NCBI GenBank assembly: GCA_019359635.1
Contig: JAHHGY010000001.1
Span: 41,741-105,740 of the forward strand
Reading direction: 5' to 3'
DNA: 64,000 nucleotides
Origin: Chroococcus sp. CMT-3BRIN-NPC107
GTDB taxonomy: Bacteria > Cyanobacteriota > Cyanobacteriia > Cyanobacteriales > Chroococcidiopsidaceae
Shown here in pieces: positions 54,375 to 63,922 of this stretch (the stretch's first letter is position 1; each line of letters starts with the position of its first letter). The translations under genes were made by a program, and so were the position numbers. A model generated the notes under the pieces. The model worked only from the letters and a program-made list of their open reading frames with translations. It did not search any database and had not been told where the DNA came from.

Positions 54375-54463
54375 ACAAACTAAATATTACACTGAGATCA
54401 CAATAGGGCTAAACTATGGTAAAAAATCCTCGACTGATACTAACCCCATCGTCACAGTAACCA

Positions 54464-56332
54464 ATGTCCACCTCGGTTCCTCCAACTTCTGGCTATAAGC
54501 GCGATCGCTCCTCGCGAGGTCGCCAAGGTACAAGACGGCAGAAAATGTCACCCCTAGAGCTTGGCTCAAGCAATTCTTTAAAACCGCAATTGTTTTATAT
54601 CCGGCTGTTGCTAGTTTGGGGGTTTTTGGTGGCTGCCGTTATTTTATTATCAGTACAGTTGTATCGGCTGCAAATTTTGCAGGGAACTAAGCTATTAACA
54701 AAGGCAAAGCGACAGCAAATAATTTCGTGGCGACCGTTTATTCCCCGTCGCCCAGTGGTAGATAGGTCAAACAATGTTCTAGCAATTGATAGACCTGTTT
54801 TCACTCTGTACGTTCACCCTAAATTATTCAAAAAACCTCCACAGCAAATAGCTGAACTATTAAGTAGTCCGCTAAATCGCCCAGCAGCAGAATTAGCGAA
54901 CCTATTTAGCCGCCGCCAAAGCGGTATTCAAGTAGCGCCAGCATTATCGGAGGAAGTTGCTCACAAAATTCGCAGTTTACGGATTGAGAAATTACCTATT
55001 GATGGGTTGGAGCTAATCGAGCAATACTCGCGTTTTTATCCCCAACAAGATTTATTTGGCGATGTAGTAGGCTACGTCAATATCGATCGTAGCGGTCAAG
55101 CAGGAGTAGAGTACAGTCAACAAAAATGGCTAGAGCGCCCTATAGAAACAGTTAAGCTCAACCGTCGGGCTGATGGAGCGTTGATGAGCGATCGCCTGCC
55201 TACCGGAGCATTGCACGTAGACGACTTACGGCTACAGCTAACTATCGATGCGCGTTTGCAAAGAGCTACTCGTTTGCGACTCAAAGAACAATTGCAAAAA
55301 TTTGGTGCCAAACGCGGTAGTGCGATCGTGATGGATGCCAAGGATGGAGCAATCTTGACAATGGTTTCCTATCCTTCTTTCGATCCTAATACTTATTACA
55401 AGGCTGATTTTAACTTATTTAAAAATTGGGCGCTGTCAGACCTTTACGAACCAGGCTCGACCTTTAAACCAATAAATGTGGCGATCGCTCTTGAGAGCGG
55501 CGTAATTCAACCAAATAGCGTATTTAGCGATCCTGATGTTATCAAAGTCGGCGGTTGGCCAATTAGAAATGCCGAACGAGAAAATCGCTACTCGCTCTCC
55601 GTTGCCGGAATTTTGCAGTATTCCAGTAATGTTGGCATGGTACAAATTATGCAACGGATGAAACCTGTTGAATACTACAAATGGTTAGAAAAACTAGGGT
55701 TAAATAAACCTGTGGGTATAGACTTGCCTTTTGAAGCGGCGGGGCAGATTAAAGACCGCAAGCAGTTTATTAACTATCCAATTGAAAGCGCTACTACTTC
55801 TTTTGGGCAAGGATTTTCGCTCACACCAATTAAGCTCGTTCAACTCCATGCAGCTTTAGCCAATGGCGGTAAATTAGTAACTCCTCACGTCGTGCGCGCC
55901 CTTGTCGATGCGAAAGGAGAAAGCCACTGGCAAGCAACCCTACCACCACCGCCCCGACTGTTTTCGCCCAAAACTACCCAGCAAGTAGTAACAATGATGG
56001 AAAAGGTGGTAAAAGAAGGTACGGGCAAAGCGGCCCAAATTCCCGGCTATCGACTAGCAGGTAAAACTGGTACGGCTCAAAAAGCTAGTTCTACTGGTGG
56101 TTATTCTAGCGCGGCAAAAATTACTAGCTTCGTGAGTATTTTTCCTGTGGAAGCTCCCCGTTATGTGGTGTTAGTTGTAGTCGATGAACCAAAAGGTATT
56201 GCTTTCGGCTCTACTACCGCAGCTCCAGTAGTTAAATCAATCATAGAATCTTTAATTGCAATTGAAGAATTGCCCCCCAGCCAGCCAATACTGGTTAAAG
56301 CTAGTCCCAGCCCTCAAGTAAGTAGAGATTAA
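54464..56332 (+). CDS. ftsI: Division-specific peptidoglycan transpeptidase (PBP3/FtsI)
   Basis: 622 residues. One membrane helix (LLLVWGFLVAAVILLSVQLYRL) near residue 55, a pedestal domain (FFPQQ-like region RFYPQQDLFGDVVGYVN) and a transpeptidase domain with SxxK (PGSTFKPIN, near residue 330), SSN (YSSNVGM, near 387) and KTGTA (LAGKTGTAQKA, near 533). It crosslinks septal peptidoglycan. The N-terminal ~35 residues are basic and Ser-rich (KRDRSSRGRQGTRR). Confidence 0.95.
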   Translation: MSTSVPPTSGYKRDRSSRGRQGTRRQKMSPLELGSSNSLKPQLFYIRLLLVWGFLVAAVILLSVQLYRLQILQGTKLLTKAKRQQIISWRPFIPRRPVVDRSNNVLAIDRPVFTLYVHPKLFKKPPQQIAELLSSPLNRPAAELANLFSRRQSGIQVAPALSEEVAHKIRSLRIEKLPIDGLELIEQYSRFYPQQDLFGDVVGYVNIDRSGQAGVEYSQQKWLERPIETVKLNRRADGALMSDRLPTGALHVDDLRLQLTIDARLQRATRLRLKEQLQKFGAKRGSAIVMDAKDGAILTMVSYPSFDPNTYYKADFNLFKNWALSDLYEPGSTFKPINVAIALESGVIQPNSVFSDPDVIKVGGWPIRNAERENRYSLSVAGILQYSSNVGMVQIMQRMKPVEYYKWLEKLGLNKPVGIDLPFEAAGQIKDRKQFINYPIESATTSFGQGFSLTPIKLVQLHAALANGGKLVTPHVVRALVDAKGESHWQATLPPPPRLFSPKTTQQVVTMMEKVVKEGTGKAAQIPGYRLAGKTGTAQKASSTGGYSSAAKITSFVSIFPVEAPRYVVLVVVDEPKGIAFGSTTAAPVVKSIIESLIAIEELPPSQPILVKASPSPQVSRD

Positions 56333-56421
56333 AAGTAAAGTTACTTTTAACCAACTGAAGATAACTGTAGTTAATCGCTAAAATTAAAGAACATTCTAAA
56401 AATAAGCAGGACTACAGTTAA

Positions 56422-57030
56422 GTGATTCCTATTGTTATCGAACAATCCGGTCGCGGGGAACGCGCTTTTGATATTTACTCTCGGCTTTTACGAGAGCGGA
56501 TAGTGTTTTTGGGGCAAAAGGTTGATTCCAACTTAGCCAACTTAATCGTTGCTCAACTGCTGTTTTTAGATGCCGAGGACGCAGAGAAAGATATTTTTCT
56601 ATATATCAATTCTCCTGGTGGATCGGTAACGGCTGGTATGGGCATTTTCGATACTATCAAACACATCCGCCCCGATGTTTGTACTATTTGTACTGGACTT
56701 GCGGCAAGCATGGGTGCTTTTTTGTTGAGTGCGGGAACCAAAGGCAAGCGAATGAGTTTACCTAATTCGCGGATTATGATTCACCAACCTCTTGGAGGAG
56801 CGCAAGGTCAAGCTACAGATATCGAAATTCAAGCTAAAGAAATTCTTTACCACAAGAGGAAGTTAAACGAGCATTTAGCCGCCCATACAGGTCAGCCGCT
56901 TGAGAAAATTGCTGAAGATACCGAGCGAGACTTTTTCATGTCTCCAGCCGAAGCGAAAGATTATGGTTTAATTGACCAAGTAATCAATCGCCATGCTGCG
57001 GGTAGCCGACCGATGGCAGTTGTTAGCTAA
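56422..57030 (+). CDS. clpP: ATP-dependent Clp protease proteolytic subunit
   Basis: 202 residues from a GTG start ([22 protein letters not shown]). The catalytic Ser is in [14 protein letters not shown] (near residue 97) and the His in [15 protein letters not shown] (near 122); Asp is in the C-terminal [21 protein letters not shown]. It forms the heptameric peptidase ring used with ClpC/ClpX. Cyanobacteria carry several clpP paralogs; which one this is cannot be told by eye. Confidence 0.96.
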   Translation: MIPIVIEQSGRGERAFDIYSRLLRERIVFLGQKVDSNLANLIVAQLLFLDAEDAEKDIFLYINSPGGSVTAGMGIFDTIKHIRPDVCTICTGLAASMGAFLLSAGTKGKRMSLPNSRIMIHQPLGGAQGQATDIEIQAKEILYHKRKLNEHLAAHTGQPLEKIAEDTERDFFMSPAEAKDYGLIDQVINRHAAGSRPMAVVS

Positions 57031-57086
57031 AAATTTTTGGTGATTAAAAATTAATCCTCTTGCTTACCGAGCTAGAGGATTGATTT

Positions 57087-57932
57087 TCAGCTCGTTGATT
57101 GCAAATGCTGCAAAAACTCGTTTAATTCTTGGTAGCTTAAGTATTGACGCGATTTCTTGTTGTAGTTTTCCATCAGATAATCTTGACCTTGTTGATTATC
57201 CCACCCCAAACGTTCGAGTTCTTTGCTAGTTTGAGCAAATACTTGTAAGTAATTCAAAAATTCATATAGCTGCTGCGTACTAAGTAAATCGCGGGATTCT
57301 TTTTTGTAAATGCGCTGTATATAGTTGTGTTCTTGCTTGGCTGTCCAACGCAAGTTTCTAAGTTGTGTTTCAATCGCGATCAATGTATCAGATAAGTCTA
57401 TTGGTTCGGTAACAGGTAAGAAATCTAGGGGCAAATCGTCTTTAAAAGTAGGAGGAACAAAAGGTGTAACGTTACTAAGGGTTGTGACTTGATTGGTGGT
57501 AGTTGGAGTTTTAGGCTCAATGCCAAAATCTTCATCAATTACTGGCTCGAAGTTAAGCTCCGTTAGCGACGAGTAATCTGTTGAATTTTCTGGGTTGATT
57601 TCTGGATAATCTGTAGAAGCAATGGTAGGGGTACTGCTTTCTAGATTACTTAAATTTGAATTACCTGGAGCAGTTAACGGTGGGGTAAAATCAACAAAAT
57701 CGCTCTTTTCGGGTACAGAAGTAGTTTCTTGAGTAGCAACAAGGGCGATCGCTCTTGCCCTTGCCTGGTCTTCTGCAAGCTCTATGGTTTCGGCAGCAGC
57801 CATGCCTGTAGCACGAACTACACCTTCTATTTGAACCGATACTTGAACAACAAATTTACCTTGATAAATAGTTAGCAACTGCGATAAGAGACAAGCTTGA
57901 GAATATCGTTCTTGAAATTGAGCCAACAACAT
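57087..57932 (-). CDS. Conserved cyanobacterial protein with duplicated C-terminal module
   Basis: About 281 residues from the ATG of MLLAQFQERYSQ; a TTG at 57947 adds five. The N-terminal part (FVVQVSVQIEGVVRATGMAA, AEDQARARAIALVA) looks like a small alpha/beta domain; the middle is Ser/Thr/Pro-rich and disordered. The C-terminus has two similar ~37-residue modules of the pattern W...Q...Y....Y.K.SR..L...L.EFL..LQ (for example LGWDNQQGQDYLMENYNKKS). Function unknown. It converges on clpP. Confidence 0.7.
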   Translation of the reverse strand: MLLAQFQERYSQACLLSQLLTIYQGKFVVQVSVQIEGVVRATGMAAAETIELAEDQARARAIALVATQETTSVPEKSDFVDFTPPLTAPGNSNLSNLESSTPTIASTDYPEINPENSTDYSSLTELNFEPVIDEDFGIEPKTPTTTNQVTTLSNVTPFVPPTFKDDLPLDFLPVTEPIDLSDTLIAIETQLRNLRWTAKQEHNYIQRIYKKESRDLLSTQQLYEFLNYLQVFAQTSKELERLGWDNQQGQDYLMENYNKKSRQYLSYQELNEFLQHLQSTS

Positions 57933-58385
57933 ATAACAATATTGCAAAATAACTTTTTTGACCGTAGCATCGCCACGAAATGCGATCGCCGGAGAGAAAC
58001 AACGGAAATACTACGCACTAGCGCGATCGCGCCAACAATCGGTAAAATCTAAGTGACTACCTTGGGAGGAGTTAAATCCTTACCCGCTACTTTCTTATCC
58101 TAAATGCTTATCGATCTAAATAGCTGTTTTCTATCAGTCTGCTCGATCTTAGAATAAATATAAAGATAGTTCGCAACTCAAGAGCTAGTTAACCACAGCG
58201 ACCTATTTAGGAACTAATGAGGCGGAGTCTTTAGTTAACGTTACGGAATTAAGTATAGAACGATCTTCAACCAAAACTTGCTATTTGAGAGTAATAAGGC
58301 GCTGCTAAATAGCATTAAGGTGAGATCGCGCTAACTAAGATTGCAATAATAATAATGATTTTTCGACCGGAGGGCGGTTCGCTAC
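57933..58385. other. Intergenic region upstream of the ribonuclease gene
   Basis: 453 bp, with HIP1-type sites including the 12-bp palindrome GCGCGATCGCGC at 58021-58032. No ORF or RNA gene recognised. A purine-rich GGAGGGCGG lies just before the rnr start and may be the ribosome binding site. Confidence 0.5.
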
Positions 58386-60719
58386 ATGGAACTTTTTTCA
58401 ATCGCTACACTACTAGCAAATTTTACAGATGATAAACTACTTGCTGCTAAGGTATTAGAAAAAAAACTTGATTGCTCGGACGAACAGTCAATCAATAAAC
58501 TGCATATTGCCTTAGATGTACTAGAAAAAGTTGGCATCGTTGCCAAAGATCGCGGCAAATACCGCCGGGTTTATGAAGAAGATTTAATTGAGGCAAAATT
58601 GCGCTGTTCTAGTAAAGGCTTTTGCTTTGCAATTCAACAAGGGGAAGGTGTAGAAGATATATATATTCGCGAAAGTCACTTAAGTACGGGTTGGAATGGC
58701 GATCGCGTTTTAGTTAAATTAACCAAAGAAGGCAGTCGCCGCCGCAGTCCTGAAGGCGAAGTAAAACTAATCGTCGAGCGCTCAAATCATAGCTTGCTGG
58801 CAAGAATTAAGCAGGCAAATAACGGCGCAATGCGGGCAGTACCCCTAGACGATCGCTTATTGTTTGAAATAGACTTGCAACTACTTGACGGCGAACACAA
58901 TTTAGAGCAAGCGATTAATCACCTCGTTCACGTAGAAATTCAACGCTATCCTCTAGCGCAATTTCCCCCTATCGGCAAAGTCGTGCAAATCCTCGGTAGC
59001 GACGCTGAAGCCGCCGCAGATATCGATTTAGTCTGCTGCAAGCACGATTTACCAAGAGTTTTTTCGCCCGTTGTCGATCTTGCCGCCCACAGCCTACCTA
59101 AAGCTATAGGCAAGAGCGAAATTAAAGCTAGGCTTGATTTGCGATCGCTTTATACTTTGACAATTGTTGAAGCCGATACCGATGCAACGCCGATTGAAAA
59201 TGCTTTTTCAATTGAACAAACTCCCGCCGGACAATGGCAGCTAGGAGTACATATTGCCGATGTTGCCCACTACATTACCCCAGAATTAGTGGCTCTAGAT
59301 CGAGAGGGTTTAAAACGCGGTAGCGCGGTCTATTTAGGCGAAACAGTGCTGCCAATGCTACCAGAAGCCGTGGTGGAGTGCTGCGCTTTAATCGCAGGAA
59401 GCGATCGCCATTGCATCTCGGTACTGATTACTATCGATCCGACAAGCGGACAAATAGTTGAGTTTGAAATTCAACCGACGGTAATAAATGTAAATCACCT
59501 AACCGCAGAAGAAGCCCCCAGTCCTGGAGAAGAAGTAAACGATAAGCTAGAGCAACTTTCAAAATTAAGCGAATTAATCAGAATCGGGCGCTTGCAACGA
59601 GGCAGTTTTGAACTCAAACTACCACCCCGTCTTTACCATTACCAGGATGAAGGGATGTTAGGCGCTGTAGTAGTTACAACAGACCTACGCGAGCAGCCAT
59701 CGCCAGTTCTGGGGTCAATGGTGACAGAATTTATCTTACTAGCAAATCAGGTAGTAGCAAGTCATTTACAAGCCCTTGGAGTTCCAGCAATTTATCGCTC
59801 CCAATCAGCCCCCGATTTAGAAGATGTGGAGGAGATGATTAAACTAGCCCAGAACTTAGGAGCGCAATTAACCCTTACCGATAATGTAGTTACACCCGTC
59901 GATTTTCAACGTTTTGTAGAGCAGTTTGCCACCTTGCCATCAGAACAAGTATTAAATTATTTACTGCAAGCAACCCTCAAAAATGCTACCTATAGCTTGC
60001 AACCTCAGCCGCACTTTGGTTTGGCGTTAGAGTATTACACTCATTGCACGTTTCCTTTACGACGTTATGCCGATTTGCTAGTTCAAAGAACATTGCATAC
60101 CATATTTGAACAAGGACGCGATCGCCGTACCACCCGCGCCAAAGAAAGCGTCAATCTTCGTCATAGTTCGGCGCGAGGCAATATTAGTTGGAACGTTCTA
60201 CCTACAGAGATTCATCAAGAACTAGAAGCAGATTTAGCACGGGTAATTGTCCCCTTGGGCGATCGCGAAAAAGAAGTGGTTGATGCGGAAGAAGATTTGC
60301 TAGGGCTGCAAAAAGCGCAAATTATGAAGCAGCGTACTGGTGATGTTTTTGAAGGCTTAATTACTGGCGTTCAGTCTTACGGCTTTTTTGTCGAAATCGC
60401 CCTGCAAGCAGAAAATGGTAAACAACTGCAAGTTGAAGGTTTAGTTCATGTCAGTTCGCTTAAAGATGACTGGTACGAGTATAGAGCCAGACTGCAAGCG
60501 TTGTTTGGACGCAAAAATCGCGCTTCTTACCGTTTAGGCGATCGCGTAGAAGTTCAAGTAAAAAGTGTTGACTACTACCGCCAGCAAATTGATTTGGTAA
60601 CGGTAAATAGTAATACTAGCGATCGCCAAGCCACTGCGACCAACAACTCTACTGTGGCAGACGATAGCGACCAATTAAATGATGACGATTTAGAACCTTA
60701 TACTGACGATGAGCCATAA
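58386..60719 (+). CDS. rnr: Ribonuclease R/II family exoribonuclease
   Basis: 777 residues. Cold-shock-like N-terminal modules, then the RNB catalytic domain with the metal-binding Asp cluster (QLGVHIADVAHYITPE near residue 286; DREGLKRGSAVYLGE) and FGLALEYYTHCTFPLRRYADLLVQR. A C-terminal S1 domain (GDVFEGLITGVQSYGFFVEIAL) is followed by an acidic tail (DDSDQLNDDDLEPYTDDE). It degrades RNA 3' to 5' processively. Only 18 nt separate it from ubiX. Confidence 0.95.
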   Translation: MELFSIATLLANFTDDKLLAAKVLEKKLDCSDEQSINKLHIALDVLEKVGIVAKDRGKYRRVYEEDLIEAKLRCSSKGFCFAIQQGEGVEDIYIRESHLSTGWNGDRVLVKLTKEGSRRRSPEGEVKLIVERSNHSLLARIKQANNGAMRAVPLDDRLLFEIDLQLLDGEHNLEQAINHLVHVEIQRYPLAQFPPIGKVVQILGSDAEAAADIDLVCCKHDLPRVFSPVVDLAAHSLPKAIGKSEIKARLDLRSLYTLTIVEADTDATPIENAFSIEQTPAGQWQLGVHIADVAHYITPELVALDREGLKRGSAVYLGETVLPMLPEAVVECCALIAGSDRHCISVLITIDPTSGQIVEFEIQPTVINVNHLTAEEAPSPGEEVNDKLEQLSKLSELIRIGRLQRGSFELKLPPRLYHYQDEGMLGAVVVTTDLREQPSPVLGSMVTEFILLANQVVASHLQALGVPAIYRSQSAPDLEDVEEMIKLAQNLGAQLTLTDNVVTPVDFQRFVEQFATLPSEQVLNYLLQATLKNATYSLQPQPHFGLALEYYTHCTFPLRRYADLLVQRTLHTIFEQGRDRRTTRAKESVNLRHSSARGNISWNVLPTEIHQELEADLARVIVPLGDREKEVVDAEEDLLGLQKAQIMKQRTGDVFEGLITGVQSYGFFVEIALQAENGKQLQVEGLVHVSSLKDDWYEYRARLQALFGRKNRASYRLGDRVEVQVKSVDYYRQQIDLVTVNSNTSDRQATATNNSTVADDSDQLNDDDLEPYTDDEP

Positions 60720-60737
60720 TTCCTTTTGTACCACCGC

Positions 60738-61385
60738 GTGTCCAATCCTATTCAATTAAATTCTCTATCTGTGCCAAATTTACCTCTAATATTGGGCGTT
60801 TCTGGTGCATCCGGGCTAATTTACGCTGTCCGTGCCGTTAAGTTTCTCCTAGCGGCAGGGTACAATATTGAACTTGTTGCCTCCAAGTCTACTTATATGG
60901 TTTGGCAAGCAGAGCAAGATATACGGATGCCTGTAGAACCAATTGCCCAAGAGCAATTTTGGCGGCAGCAATCTGGAGTCGAAAGCTTGGGTAAGCTAAC
61001 TTGTCATCCTTGGGGTGATGTAGGAGCAAATATTGCTAGTGGTTCTTTTCACACCCTAGGAATGGTAGTTATCCCTTGTAGTATGAGTACCGCCGCTAAG
61101 ATAGCGGCGGGTTTAAGCTCAGACTTGTTAGAAAGGGCAGCAGACGTACAGTTGAAGGAAGGGCGCAAATTGGTTATCGTACCGCGTGAAACTCCTTTTA
61201 GCCTCATTCATCTGCAAAATTTGACTACTTTAGCCCAAGCTGGAGCAAGAATAGTCCCAGCAATCCCCGCTTGGTATCATCATCCTCAAACTATTGAAGA
61301 CTTGGTAGATTTTGTCGTCGCTCGCACCTTAGACCAGTTAGATATTGATTGTATTCCAATTGAGCGGTGGCAAGGACATACTTAA
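60738..61385 (+). CDS. ubiX: Flavin prenyltransferase UbiX
   Basis: About 215 residues from the GTG of VSNPIQLNSLSVPN; an upstream TTG (60726) is an alternative. LPLILGVSGASGLIYAVRAVKFLLAAGYN is the FMN-binding start, and VVIPCSMSTAAKIAAGLSSDLLERAADVQLKEGRKLVIVPRETP carries the SMST/ARG-type site. It makes prenylated FMN for UbiD-family decarboxylases. It lies 18 nt after rnr and may be co-transcribed with it. Confidence 0.93.
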   Translation: MSNPIQLNSLSVPNLPLILGVSGASGLIYAVRAVKFLLAAGYNIELVASKSTYMVWQAEQDIRMPVEPIAQEQFWRQQSGVESLGKLTCHPWGDVGANIASGSFHTLGMVVIPCSMSTAAKIAAGLSSDLLERAADVQLKEGRKLVIVPRETPFSLIHLQNLTTLAQAGARIVPAIPAWYHHPQTIEDLVDFVVARTLDQLDIDCIPIERWQGHT

Positions 61386-61459
61386 AGGCACAATAGAAGG
61401 TAGTTTCAGGTTGCGAAAAATATTTGCAACTCAAACCGTTCACCTAACTTAAACTATTT

Positions 61460-62104
61460 ATGCAAGTCATTTTGCTATTGGCAATCTTAGGAGGACTATC
61501 ACTATTATTAGTGCAAAATTGGTCTCCAGTTCTTCCCTTAGTATTTTTGGGCTTAACAACTCCAGCTTTGCCACTAGCAGTATGGATTTTAATTAGTTTA
61601 GCTGCGGGTGCGGGTACAACAATTGCGATCGCTATCTTAAATAACCTAGCAAATTATTTCGCTCAACCATTACGCAGCCACAAGCGCCAAGTTAAACCAC
61701 CCTCTCGTCCTCAACCATCCTCTAACTCTTCTGCCAAGCGACCAACCCAAGCAGCAAGCAACAACAATAGCGACGATGACTGGCTAGATGAACCCCTCAA
61801 CGATGAAGACTGGCATTTAGAAGAAAAAACTCAAGATACTGAGAAAGACACAAATTCTTATCCCCAAGACTCTAGAAGCTACGAAGTAAATAGCGAACCC
61901 AAGAGCAGCAGCCAAGGTTCAGTTTATTCTTCCAGTTATCGAGAGGCTGAGAGTTCTAAAGTTGGCAAAAGTGAATCAGTATACGACGCTGATTATCGAG
62001 TGCTAACACCACCTTATAAATCGCCTAATCCCGTTCGTGAGGATGAAGATTGGGGATTTGATGATGATTTTGTTGACAAGCAAAACGATCGACAAAAGAA
62101 ATAG
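61460..62104 (+). CDS. Two-span membrane protein with disordered acidic tail (LapA-like)
   Basis: 214 residues. Two N-terminal membrane helices (MQVILLLAILGGLSLLLVQN and PLAVWILISLAAGAGTTIAIAI) resemble the LapA/DUF1049 hairpin. The remaining ~150 residues are low-complexity, Ser/Asp-rich with repeated DDDW/DEDW motifs (DDDWLDEPLNDEDWHLEE; DEDWGFDDDFVD). A conserved cyanobacterial hypothetical, function unknown. Confidence 0.7.
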   Translation: MQVILLLAILGGLSLLLVQNWSPVLPLVFLGLTTPALPLAVWILISLAAGAGTTIAIAILNNLANYFAQPLRSHKRQVKPPSRPQPSSNSSAKRPTQAASNNNSDDDWLDEPLNDEDWHLEEKTQDTEKDTNSYPQDSRSYEVNSEPKSSSQGSVYSSSYREAESSKVGKSESVYDADYRVLTPPYKSPNPVREDEDWGFDDDFVDKQNDRQKK

Positions 62105-62339
62105 TTAATGATGTTTTAATGAATGCGATCGCACTTAGTAAAGTATCCAAAGTTACTCATTGCAACGTTTTTAGCAAGCTACATTCAAATATTTTCTTAC
62201 TTTTATTTTGCCTACTCAGCAACCATACTGTCACCGATTTTTAGATAATTCATAAAATATTTATACGCAAATCTACTATTCTTAATTAAATTTAACCCCT
62301 GTATCCTTTAAAAAACTAGCATTTTTATTCATTAATTAA

Positions 62340-63666
62340 ATGCCTTTATATAACAGTATTACCAGAGGATATTGTTGCTGACATAGCAAATGAGTGTATA
62401 TTTAATGACTTCACTGCTAAAAATAAATTAGGCGCTGTTGTAGGCGCAATTGTTACAGTAGGCTTTTTAGGAGTTACAGGCCCAACAACAGTTCCTCTAG
62501 CTCTAGCAGGTGGAGCTTTAGCGGGAGCAAAAGGAGAAGAAGCAATTGAAAGTACCGCCAGAGGTATAAAGTCTACAGTAGATAACGTTGGTAAGGGTAC
62601 AAGTTCTGTAATTGAGAATGCAGCAAAAGGATTTGCCGGAATCCTCGATTTATTTAAAAGTAGTGAAGATTTTGTTAACCGAGGGTTAGAGAAGCTTGAA
62701 AATAAACAATACAAAGAAGCTATTGAAGATTTCACACAAGCTATTAATATTAATCAAAAGTATGCTGATGCTTTCTTTTTAAGAGGTTGTACCTACTCAG
62801 ACATAGGTAACTATCAAGAAGCTATAGCAGACTACACTTGTACAATCAAAATTGCTCCTAAATATATTGATGCTTATAATAATAAAAGACATATCCTAGC
62901 TGTTAAAAAAGATTATCAAGGTGCAATTTCAGACTACACGCATAGTATAAAGATCGAGCCTAACGATCCAGATATATATTTTAGGCGCGGTAGAATACAC
63001 CTATTATTAGAAAATATCGCTGACTCAATTACTGATTATTCCCAAGTCATTAAGCTAGATCCCAATTGTATCAAGGTTTACTTCATACGGGGATGTCTCG
63101 TTTATGATTTAGAAGATTATAAAGGCGCAATTTCGGATTTAACAGAAGTCATCAAAAACAAACCTAATAATGCTGATGCTTATTTGCAGCATGGTAATGC
63201 TCGTATAGAGTTTGATGATTGTCTAGGTGCTATTAAAGACTTTACTCAAGTTATCAAGATTAATCCTCATGACGCTAATCCATTTCTGTGTCATGGAGAA
63301 GCATACACAGTCATTGAAAATTATGAAAATGCTGTTAGCGATTGTAGTCGAGCTATTAAGATAGATCCTAGCTGTATTGATGCTTATTTCAGTAGAGGTT
63401 ATGCCCTTAATCAAAAAGGAGACAAACGAGGATCTTTGTCAAACTACAATCAAGTTATTAAATTAGATCCTAAATACATTAGTGCATATATACAAAGAGG
63501 GGATATCCGCAAAGACAAAGGCGAAAAAGAAGAAGCGATCGCAGATTTACAAAGTCTTTTATATAAAGAATCTATGTTAAATGAAATCAGAGTGCTGCAA
63601 GCAGAAATCAAACAGATTTGGGATGAAATCAAAAATACTCCCTGGTGGCAAAAGCGAGTATTTTAG
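62340..63666 (+). pseudogene. TPR repeat protein lacking a canonical in-frame start
   Basis: A continuous frame runs from 62320 (after a TAG) to 63666. It encodes a glycine-zipper-like N-terminus (KLGAVVGAIVTVGFLGVTG) and about eight tetratricopeptide units (for example YKEAIEDFTQAININQKYAD, ENAVSDCSRAIKIDPSCIDA). No ATG, GTG or TTG exists in that frame before a TTG at 63184. An ATG at 62340 is one base out of frame (MPLYNSI, then PEDIVADIANE after the shift), so a single-base frameshift near the start is likely. Alternatively translation could start at a rare codon. I treat it as a damaged gene. Confidence 0.6.
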
Positions 63667-63682
63667 GAAAGTATCATAAAAC

Positions 63683-63711
63683 AAAGCCCGCTTGATACAT
63701 AAGCGGGCTTT
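63683..63711. terminator. Bidirectional terminator after the TPR gene and the 5S rRNA
   Basis: Perfect 11-bp stem AAAGCCCGCTT/AAGCGGGCTTT with a 7-nt loop, at the convergent ends of the TPR gene and the rRNA operon. It shares its core stem with 35954-35973. Confidence 0.88.
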
Positions 63712-63725
63712 CGTCTAAATATTAA

Positions 63726-63843
63726 CCTGGCACTGAGCTATTGTCCCGTGGGGCAACCCCCAAAGTATCGTCGCCGCAGCAGCGTTTCACTTCCGAGTTC
63801 GGGATGGGGTCGGAGTGGTTCCACCGCGCCATAAGCACCAGGA
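63726..63843 (-). rRNA. rrf: 5S ribosomal RNA
   Basis: Reverse complement begins TCCTGGTGCTTATGGCGCGG and contains CCCATCCCGAACTCGG and GGGACAATAGCTC, the standard bacterial 5S blocks. About 118 nt; the ends are set by the terminal stem. Confidence 0.95.
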
Positions 63844-63922
63844 AACTTGTTGAGTGTGTCAGTTGTATAGTCACAGCACCCTGAAGACTGCATAGAAAAG
63901 CAAATAGTTTTATTGATTGTCA

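Noticed and set aside
58021..58032. GCGCGATCGCGC palindrome as an operator
   Set aside because: HIP1-type palindromes are scattered over the whole window, inside genes as well, so this alone is not evidence for regulation.
62346..62735. Minus-strand ORF of 129 codons
   Set aside because: It is a shadow of the TPR gene's N-terminal region on the plus strand.
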